This document shows positions 14,346-19,750 of a DNA stretch of 19,750 bases, piece after piece. The stretch is from NCBI GenBank assembly GCA_964489265.1, contig CAZAXX010000046.1, positions 1-19,750 of the forward strand, given 5' to 3'. A program made the translations under genes and the position numbers. How positions within the stretch are numbered: the first letter of the stretch is position 1; each line of letters begins with the position of its first letter. This DNA is from CAYRUP01 sp964489265. Lineage in GTDB: Bacteria; Pseudomonadota; Gammaproteobacteria; DSM-16500. The notes beneath the pieces are model-generated. The model saw only the letters and a list, made by a program, of their open reading frames with translations, made no database searches and was not told where the DNA came from.

Positions 14346-14756
14346 CTAATCCGTCGTAATCAAAAACACCAATTGCTTCGCCTGATCCGTCGTTTCCCAA
14401 GGACGCGCATAAACCAACCGTATCACCGTCTGCACAGGAACCACAAACCCAGCCGGTTTCACTTTGAATGTCCACACTTCATAACCCGGCGCGCCTAATA
14501 ATTTTTTGTTCGCAGGCGGTACGAAAGAGTGCTTAACAGGTTGCACAAAATTCTCATCATACGAACGCACAAACCAAGAATAACCAGCGGTCGGATTCGA
14601 TTTTAATTTTATCGTAAACACGGGATCAGAAGCCGTCACTTGAATTGCAGTTTTGTCTTCTGAATAAATCGTAGCAGGCGGTGCTTGTTCGGTTGCAGCT
14701 GAAGCGAGACCACTCAGCACGAGCCATAAAGATAAAATTTTAATGAAATTACGCAT
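14346..14756 (-). CDS. Chagasin-family (I42) cysteine-protease inhibitor, exported
   Basis: The 136-residue product has a Sec signal peptide (cleavage near LSGLASA, residue 20) and an immunoglobulin-like beta domain with the three inhibitor loops in order: NPTAGYSW (54-61, the NPTTGY loop), GAPGYEVWTF (88-97, the GxGG loop, here GAPG) and RPWE (118-121). I42 proteins block papain-type (C1) cysteine peptidases by inserting these loops into the active-site cleft. A periplasmic or secreted role, against the cell's own or host proteases, is inferred. It overlaps the end of lpxK by 8 bp, with GGAGG 4 bp from its ATG, so it is expressed with the lipid A operon. The second loop departs from the usual four-residue glycine pattern, which may tune affinity. 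Confidence 0.88.
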   Translation of the reverse strand: MRNFIKILSLWLVLSGLASAATEQAPPATIYSEDKTAIQVTASDPVFTIKLKSNPTAGYSWFVRSYDENFVQPVKHSFVPPANKKLLGAPGYEVWTFKVKPAGFVVPVQTVIRLVYARPWETTDQAKQLVFLITTD

Positions 14757-15774
14757 GGTGCCTCCATCGTTTTAATATGTCAGATATTTTAGTTTCTACA
14801 CCTTTACTCATTTCAGCTTGCACCGGCAAATACCAATGCCGTTCATCTGCAAATCCTATACATTTTACCGCATCTTTCTCAGTCATAATAACAGGTAAAT
14901 CATCTGGAAAATGAATATCAGACGCTTGATAAAGATAATGATCCGGAAATACATGCTCAATTAATTGAATTTTTTCATGGAGTAACGCGCTAAAAAAACG
15001 GCTCGGATTACCAATGCCCGCAATTGCATGTACGGTTTTATTTTTAAATTCGGTAACTGATTGTATCTGATGGTTTTTTACGAGCGAAACAAGTTTATTT
15101 CCCTGCAAGTGCATGCATTCTTCATTTTTTTCTGATTGATCGCCATTTACTACTACCACGTCAACTCGCTGCAAACGCTTTAATGGTTCACGCAACGGCC
15201 CAGCAGGCAAGAGACAACCATTTCCAAAACGACGCTCGCCATCGATAATCGCAATTTCAATCATTCGCCCTAATCGATAATGTTGCAAACCATCGTCAGA
15301 AATCACAATATTGCAATTGCTTTTCTGCAGCAATTCTTTCACTGCAGCCACCCGATCAACACCCACTACCATAGGACAATGCGTGCGACGCACTAACAAC
15401 AACGCTTCATCACCCACCATAGCCGGATCCGCGGTTGCATCCACCCAATAAGGCACACTCAATTGTTCGCCACCCACCCCACGACTCACAATCCCAGGCG
15501 TAAATCCTTCTTTTTGCAAAAACTGTGCGAGCCAAATAACAAAAGGCGTTTTGCCAGTGCCACCCACCGTCATGTTACCTACGACGATCACAGGCACATT
15601 AAATTTGAATGATTTTTTGATTTTAAAACGATAAAGAAAATAACGAATCGCTACAACTAAACGAAACAACCATGACAACGGCAACAACAACACAGTCAGC
15701 CAACTATAAGAAGATCGATACCAGTGGCTTTCCAATGTCAGACTTCTTTTTGAATTTCGCTGTGGTGTGCTCAT
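14749..15774 (-). CDS. lpxK: Tetraacyldisaccharide 4'-kinase
   Basis: LpxK phosphorylates the 4' position of the tetraacylated disaccharide 1-phosphate to make lipid IVA, at the inner face of the inner membrane. The 341 residues fit the family (about 330). There is an N-terminal hydrophobic anchor (about 23-48), then VIVVGNMTVGGTGKTPFVIWL with the P-loop GNMTVGGTGKT (66-76). IVSRGVGG, VGDEALLLVRRT, ISDDGLQHYRLGR and GPLREP are characteristic LpxK stretches. It overlaps msbA by one base (TAATG), the same msbA-lpxK order as in E. coli, and overlaps the downstream inhibitor gene. Confidence 0.96.
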   Translation of the reverse strand: MSTPQRNSKRSLTLESHWYRSSYSWLTVLLLPLSWLFRLVVAIRYFLYRFKIKKSFKFNVPVIVVGNMTVGGTGKTPFVIWLAQFLQKEGFTPGIVSRGVGGEQLSVPYWVDATADPAMVGDEALLLVRRTHCPMVVGVDRVAAVKELLQKSNCNIVISDDGLQHYRLGRMIEIAIIDGERRFGNGCLLPAGPLREPLKRLQRVDVVVVNGDQSEKNEECMHLQGNKLVSLVKNHQIQSVTEFKNKTVHAIAGIGNPSRFFSALLHEKIQLIEHVFPDHYLYQASDIHFPDDLPVIMTEKDAVKCIGFADERHWYLPVQAEMSKGVETKISDILKRWRHHA

Positions 15775-17546
15775 TACGTTGTTTCAATATCCTTAAATTG
15801 CATACGATACAATTTTGCATACTGTCCGTTACGCGCTAATAAATCCGCATGATTGCCGGTTTCAATTATATGTCCATTATCAAAAACAATAATTTTATTC
15901 GCATGCTCAACCGTTGATAACCGATGCGCAATCACTAAAGTAGTACGATTTTGCATTAAGGTATCCAACGCGGATTGAATATAGCGTTCTGATTCTGTAT
16001 CTAACGCAGAGGTTGCTTCATCTAAAATAAGAATCGGTGCATTTTTTAAAATGGCGCGCGCAATGGCAAGCCGTTGTCGTTGGCCACCTGATAATAACAC
16101 TCCATTTTCACCAACGATGGTATCCAACCCATTTGGCAGTTGCTCAATAAATTCCAACGCATGTGCGGCTTTTGCTGCCGTTTTGATTTCTTCTTCACTC
16201 GCACTACCAAAACGTCCATACGCAATGTTATTACGAATCGTGTCATTGAAGAGAATCACGTTTTGCGAAACCAACGCATATTGACGACGCAAATCACTCA
16301 ACTGATATTCGCGAATCGAGATATCATCTAACAAAATATTCCCGGTAAAATCCGCATAAAACCGCGGCAACAAACTTATCAGCGTCGATTTACCACTACC
16401 AGAGCGTCCAACTAATGCGACAATTTCACCTGGTTCTACGTTGAAATTAATATCATGCAAAACTGTTTTACCTGGATGATAACCAAATCCAACCTGTTGA
16501 AAATTCAATTTACCAATTGCACGCAGCAAACTCCGTGCACCATTATCTTCTTCCGGTTTTTGATCCAGCATTTCAAACACAGTTTGTGCGCCAGCAAGAC
16601 CGCGATACAATTTATTTTGCATCGAAGTTAAATCTTTCATGGGTTTTAACAACGCCAACATCGCAGCAATCAATGTAACAAAACCGCCGGGTGATAAAAT
16701 AGAATTTGCGATGTCTAAGGTCGCAATATAAAGCGTCGCAGACAAAGCCATTGCAGCAACCAATTGCACGCTAGAAACACTCCAGGAACGTGCTGCAATC
16801 ACTTTCATTTCACGTTGTCGATTAATGCGAGTGGCTTTATTAAATTTTTCAGTTTCATAATTTTCACCCCCAAAACCGCGCACCACTTTATAACCTTCAA
16901 TATTTTCTTCTGCGGTATGCGTCAGTGTGGACATGGAATCTTGAATTGTTAAACTCAAGCGTCTGACTCGCTTACTGGTATAACGCATGATAAATGTGAC
17001 AAGCGGTGCAATGAGGAAATATAAACAAGACAATTTCCAACTGATCTTGAACATGACAATCAGCAAACCAATAATTAAAAATCCTGCCTGAAACGCAGTC
17101 GTCAACACATCCGCGCTAGCATTTGCGACTTGTTCAACACTATACAAAATGACCGATAATAATTGTCCTGATGTCGCATTATCATAAAAGCGTGCTGGTA
17201 ATTTCTGTAAATGCGCAAAAATATCCTGCCGCAAACGCATGATGACATTACGCGATACAGATGCAATATTGTAATTTGAAAAAAAGCTGGCAAAACCACG
17301 CATCATAAAAACGACTAGCACGAGGAAAGGTGCCATTCGCAAAAATTCACGATCCTTTGCAACCAACCCTTTGTTGATTAATGGCTTTAGAAAATAGACA
17401 AACCAGGCATCAATGCCGGAGTAAACCATCGTAGCGATTAATGCAATGACGAGCGACGGCCAATAACGACGGACGTACGTAAATAAACGCTTATACGTAA
17501 CATACGCATTCGCGATTTGCTTGGGTTCAATTTTTGCTTTTGCCAT
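15774..17546 (-). CDS. msbA: Lipid A export ATP-binding/permease protein MsbA
   Basis: MsbA is a homodimeric ABC exporter that flips core-lipid A across the inner membrane. The 590-residue half-transporter has six membrane segments in residues about 30-310 and a nucleotide-binding domain after about 340. The latter shows Walker A GRSGSGKST (380-388), the Q-loop VSQNVILFND, signature LSGGQRQRLA (485-494), Walker B ILILDEATSALD (505-516) and the switch His541. The location directly before lpxK, with a 1-bp overlap, decides MsbA over other exporters. No clear Shine-Dalgarno precedes its ATG. It is divergent from dapD with a short gap of about 66 bp, which must hold both promoters. Confidence 0.96.
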   Translation of the reverse strand: MAKAKIEPKQIANAYVTYKRLFTYVRRYWPSLVIALIATMVYSGIDAWFVYFLKPLINKGLVAKDREFLRMAPFLVLVVFMMRGFASFFSNYNIASVSRNVIMRLRQDIFAHLQKLPARFYDNATSGQLLSVILYSVEQVANASADVLTTAFQAGFLIIGLLIVMFKISWKLSCLYFLIAPLVTFIMRYTSKRVRRLSLTIQDSMSTLTHTAEENIEGYKVVRGFGGENYETEKFNKATRINRQREMKVIAARSWSVSSVQLVAAMALSATLYIATLDIANSILSPGGFVTLIAAMLALLKPMKDLTSMQNKLYRGLAGAQTVFEMLDQKPEEDNGARSLLRAIGKLNFQQVGFGYHPGKTVLHDINFNVEPGEIVALVGRSGSGKSTLISLLPRFYADFTGNILLDDISIREYQLSDLRRQYALVSQNVILFNDTIRNNIAYGRFGSASEEEIKTAAKAAHALEFIEQLPNGLDTIVGENGVLLSGGQRQRLAIARAILKNAPILILDEATSALDTESERYIQSALDTLMQNRTTLVIAHRLSTVEHANKIIVFDNGHIIETGNHADLLARNGQYAKLYRMQFKDIETT

Positions 17547-17612
17547 AATTATTTACATAGATAGAAAATGCGGTATCCTAACATAAAATCACTGATGACT
17601 CACGGGAATAAC

Positions 17613-18437
17613 ATGTTAAAAAACATAATTGAAGCAGCATTTGAAGATCGCGCGAATCTCACCCCACAAACAGCCTCGGTCGAATTACAAGAAGCGATCA
17701 CGGAGGCAATCGAATTATTGGATAGCGGGAAAGCCCGCGTTGCAGAAAAAATCAATGGCGTCTGGCAAACCAATGAGTGGCTGAAGAAAGCCATTTTGCT
17801 GTATTTTCGCGTATACGACAATCACATTATGGAAGGCGGTTTTACCCAATATTTTGATAAAGTCCCCCTCAAATTCCAGCAAAAAACCGAAGCAGAAATG
17901 CGTGCTGCTGGCGTGCGGATTGTCCCGCCTGCCGTTGCTCGTAAAGGTTCATTTATCGCACCAAACACGATTTTAATGCCCTCTTACGTCAATATTGGCG
18001 CGCATATTGATTCCGGCACGTTAGTCGATACCTGGGCAACCGTCAGTTCCTGTGCGCAAATTGGCAAAAACGTCCATCTTTCCGGCGGTGCGGGTATTGG
18101 TGGAGTATTGGAACCCTTACAGGCATCACCAACCATTATTGAAGATAATTGCTTTATTGGCGCGCGCTCTGAAATTGTGGAGGGCGTCATTGTGGAAGAA
18201 GGTTCTGTCATTTCCATGGGAGTTTATATCGGGCAAAGCACGCGTATTTATGATCGCGAAACAGGCCAGGTCAGTTATGGTCGGGTACCCGCAGGATCTG
18301 TGGTGGTCTCTGGCAACTTACCGAGTGCCGATGGCAAATATAGCTTGTATTGTGCCGTTATCGTCAAAAGAGTCGATGCACAAACGCGCAGTAAAGTCGC
18401 ATTAAATGATCTCTTGCGTGAAGCAGTGACCCTTTAA
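17613..18437 (+). CDS. dapD: 2,3,4,5-tetrahydropyridine-2,6-dicarboxylate N-succinyltransferase
   Basis: DapD transfers succinyl from succinyl-CoA to tetrahydrodipicolinate in the diaminopimelate/lysine pathway. It is a cytoplasmic trimer with a left-handed beta helix. The chosen start gives 274 residues, the same length as E. coli DapD. The sequence tracks the family throughout: LLDSGKARVAEKINGVW, the hexapeptide coil FIAPNTILMPSYVNIGAHID, DTWATVSSCAQIGKNVHLSG, GGVLEPLQASPTIIEDNC and VPAGSVVVSGNLPSADGKY. I took the ATG at 17613 because MLKNIIEAAFEDRA matches the E. coli N-terminus and a GGGAA lies just upstream. Longer frames from 17568 or 17595 add unrelated residues. It is followed by dapE after 16 bp. 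Confidence 0.97.
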   Translation: MLKNIIEAAFEDRANLTPQTASVELQEAITEAIELLDSGKARVAEKINGVWQTNEWLKKAILLYFRVYDNHIMEGGFTQYFDKVPLKFQQKTEAEMRAAGVRIVPPAVARKGSFIAPNTILMPSYVNIGAHIDSGTLVDTWATVSSCAQIGKNVHLSGGAGIGGVLEPLQASPTIIEDNCFIGARSEIVEGVIVEEGSVISMGVYIGQSTRIYDRETGQVSYGRVPAGSVVVSGNLPSADGKYSLYCAVIVKRVDAQTRSKVALNDLLREAVTL

Positions 18438-18453
18438 ACAAGAAGGAAAATCC

Positions 18454-19581
18454 ATGTCACCCACACTTGAACTTTTAAAAGAATTAATTAGCCGTCACTC
18501 TGTTACACCCAATGATGCGGGTTGCCAGGACATTATTAGCAATCGACTTAAAGCATTGGGATTTTTTATTGAGTTTATGCATTTTGGTGATGTCACCAAT
18601 TTATGGGCACGGCATGGCACACAAGCGCCTCTCGTCGTATTTGCGGGGCATACCGATGTCGTTCCACCAGGACCATTAGAAGCGTGGGATAGCGATCCTT
18701 TCACCCCAGTCGAACGCAGCGAATATTTATATGGGCGCGGTGCCGCTGATATGAAAAGTGGTTTGGCTGCCATGATTGTTGCAGCAGAAAATTTTGTCCG
18801 TAACAATCCAAATTATGCGGGTTCCATCGCATTTTTAATTACGAGCGATGAAGAAGGTCCCAGCGTCAATGGCACAAAAAGAGTAATGGAAGAACTCGTA
18901 GGACGTAACGAATCCATTGATTACTGCATTGTCGGTGAAGCTAACAGCGACAAATTATTAGGTGATCAAATTCGCGTTGGCCGCCGCGGTTCGTTAGGTG
19001 GTAAATTGGCTGTTTATGGCAAACAGGGTCATGTTGCTTATCCAGAAATCGCCATCAATCCCATTCATCTGATTGCCCCCGTTCTGAAAGAATTGGTCGA
19101 AACCACTTGGGATAATGGCAATGAATTTTTCCCGCCGACCACATTTCAAATTTCAAATTTGAATTCAGGAACCGGTGCTGTCAATGTCGTGCCTGGCATT
19201 CTGGAAATGCATTTTAATTTTCGTTTTTCAACTGCGGTGACCGTTCAGGAATTGCAAGATAGAGTCAGACTTATTTTAGAAAAAAATAAATTAAATTTTG
19301 ATTTGCAGTGGAACCATTCTGGTAATCCTTTTTTAACTAAACAAGGTAAGCTCGTGGCTGCAACACGACAAGCCATTAAAGAAATTACGGGACTTGATCC
19401 TGTTTTATCGACAACGGGCGGCACATCAGATGGTCGATTTATCGCACCTACTGGTGCTGAAGTTGTTGAAGTAGGTCCATGCAATGCGAGCATTCACCAA
19501 ATTAATGAACATGTGCGCATCGCCGATCTGGACAAATTAACCGATATTTATCAGTGTATCTTGGCAAATTTATTATTTTAG
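18454..19581 (+). CDS. dapE: Succinyl-diaminopimelate desuccinylase
   Basis: DapE is a dinuclear zinc M20 hydrolase that removes succinate from N-succinyl-LL-diaminopimelate, giving LL-DAP for lysine and peptidoglycan. The 375 residues equal E. coli DapE. Metal and catalytic residues are visible: His66 in AGHTDVVPPG with Asp68, Asp99 in GRGAADMKSG, Glu133 (base) and Glu134 in TSDEEGP, Glu162 in IVGEAN, and His348 in CNASIHQINE. The lid/dimerisation domain lies at about 180-295. A GAAGGA site precedes the ATG. It forms an operon with dapD; the intervening DapC/ArgD-type aminotransferase is not in the window. Confidence 0.97.
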   Translation: MSPTLELLKELISRHSVTPNDAGCQDIISNRLKALGFFIEFMHFGDVTNLWARHGTQAPLVVFAGHTDVVPPGPLEAWDSDPFTPVERSEYLYGRGAADMKSGLAAMIVAAENFVRNNPNYAGSIAFLITSDEEGPSVNGTKRVMEELVGRNESIDYCIVGEANSDKLLGDQIRVGRRGSLGGKLAVYGKQGHVAYPEIAINPIHLIAPVLKELVETTWDNGNEFFPPTTFQISNLNSGTGAVNVVPGILEMHFNFRFSTAVTVQELQDRVRLILEKNKLNFDLQWNHSGNPFLTKQGKLVAATRQAIKEITGLDPVLSTTGGTSDGRFIAPTGAEVVEVGPCNASIHQINEHVRIADLDKLTDIYQCILANLLF

Positions 19582-19658
19582 TAAAAAGAATATTTGCAGA
19601 ATAGTCCATTCTCGTTTACCCTTACACGCCATTGTACCAGCTAAAAATAAACAAATGT

Positions 19659-19733
19659 CATTCCCGCGCAGGCGGGAATCTTACATCAAGCATTATTATG
19701 ATGGATTTATAGATTCCCGCCTGCGCGGGAATG
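19659..19733. repeat. Palindromic repeat with perfect 23-bp arms
   Basis: CATTCCCGCGCAGGCGGGAA at 19659 begins a 23-bp arm exactly repeated in inverted orientation at 19711-19733, around a 29-bp AT-rich centre. Each arm has its own small CCCGC/GCGGG hairpin. It lies about 78 bp after dapE and may end its transcript. The end sequence relates it to the right end of the 14123-14335 element. The remaining non-coding bases after dapE (19582-19658) show nothing clear. Confidence 0.85.
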
Positions 19734-19750
19734 CCACTTAGTGTAAGAAA

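Noticed and set aside
17568..17612. Longer N-terminus for dapD
   Set aside because: The extra residues have no counterpart in the family and the start at 17613 gives exactly the usual 274 residues.

Overview
The window looks like chromosome from a gammaproteobacterium of the order Legionellales (Legionella/Coxiella/Aquicella/Berkiella-like). Reasons: the DNA is AT-rich (about 40% GC by eye); the block icd-clpS-clpA with a convergent infA is, as I recall, the Legionella/Coxiella-type order; the housekeeping proteins closely match gamma-proteobacterial families; the intergenic spaces hold many palindromic repeats; and several genes look like accessory or effector-type genes of an intracellular bacterium. 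This placement is inference. No search was run.

Layout. 1-156: the 3' end of infA (+). It converges on clpA (243-2531, -), with a near-perfect palindromic repeat between them (169-236). clpS and clpA form one minus-strand unit (adaptor and unfoldase of ClpAP). icd (3048-4307, -) is divergent from a small outer-membrane beta-barrel gene (4508-5170, +), which ends in a strong hairpin. Then come mnmA, hflD and purB (5233-8354, +) in the order known from enterobacteria, followed by a J-domain protein (8405-9157), a tyrosine recombinase (9213-10454) and a coupled secreted DUF2845-like protein (10451-10972).

10973-14345 is accessory. It has a composite nested palindromic repeat; a small DUF559 nuclease-like gene (11225-11566, -) held between long inverted repeats whose inner 49 bp are identical; two tandem paralogous genes (11787-12872 and 13033-14115, +) of a family I cannot name outright; and a roughly 210-bp GC-rich hairpin element (14123-14335). 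The N-terminal halves of the tandem paralogues carry a K-x-H-I motif, a later Tyr-Lys, and Arg and Phe-x-x-Tyr positions. This pattern resembles the phosphothreonine-lyase fold of SpvC/OspF/HopAI1 and the lyase domain of LanL-type lanthipeptide synthetases. They are followed by a coiled coil and a glutamate-rich C-terminus. They are my best candidate for something undescribed.

14346-17546 (-) is msbA-lpxK followed by a chagasin-type (I42) cysteine-protease inhibitor gene, with overlapping reading frames: lipid A export and phosphorylation plus a periplasmic inhibitor. 17613-19581 (+) is dapD-dapE, consecutive-stage enzymes of the succinylase route to diaminopimelate and lysine, followed by another palindromic repeat at the end of the window.

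Two tracks therefore interleave: conserved envelope, proteolysis, tRNA, purine and lysine genes, and a 3-kb accessory island made of repeats, a nuclease-in-inverted-repeat element and a duplicated effector-like gene.
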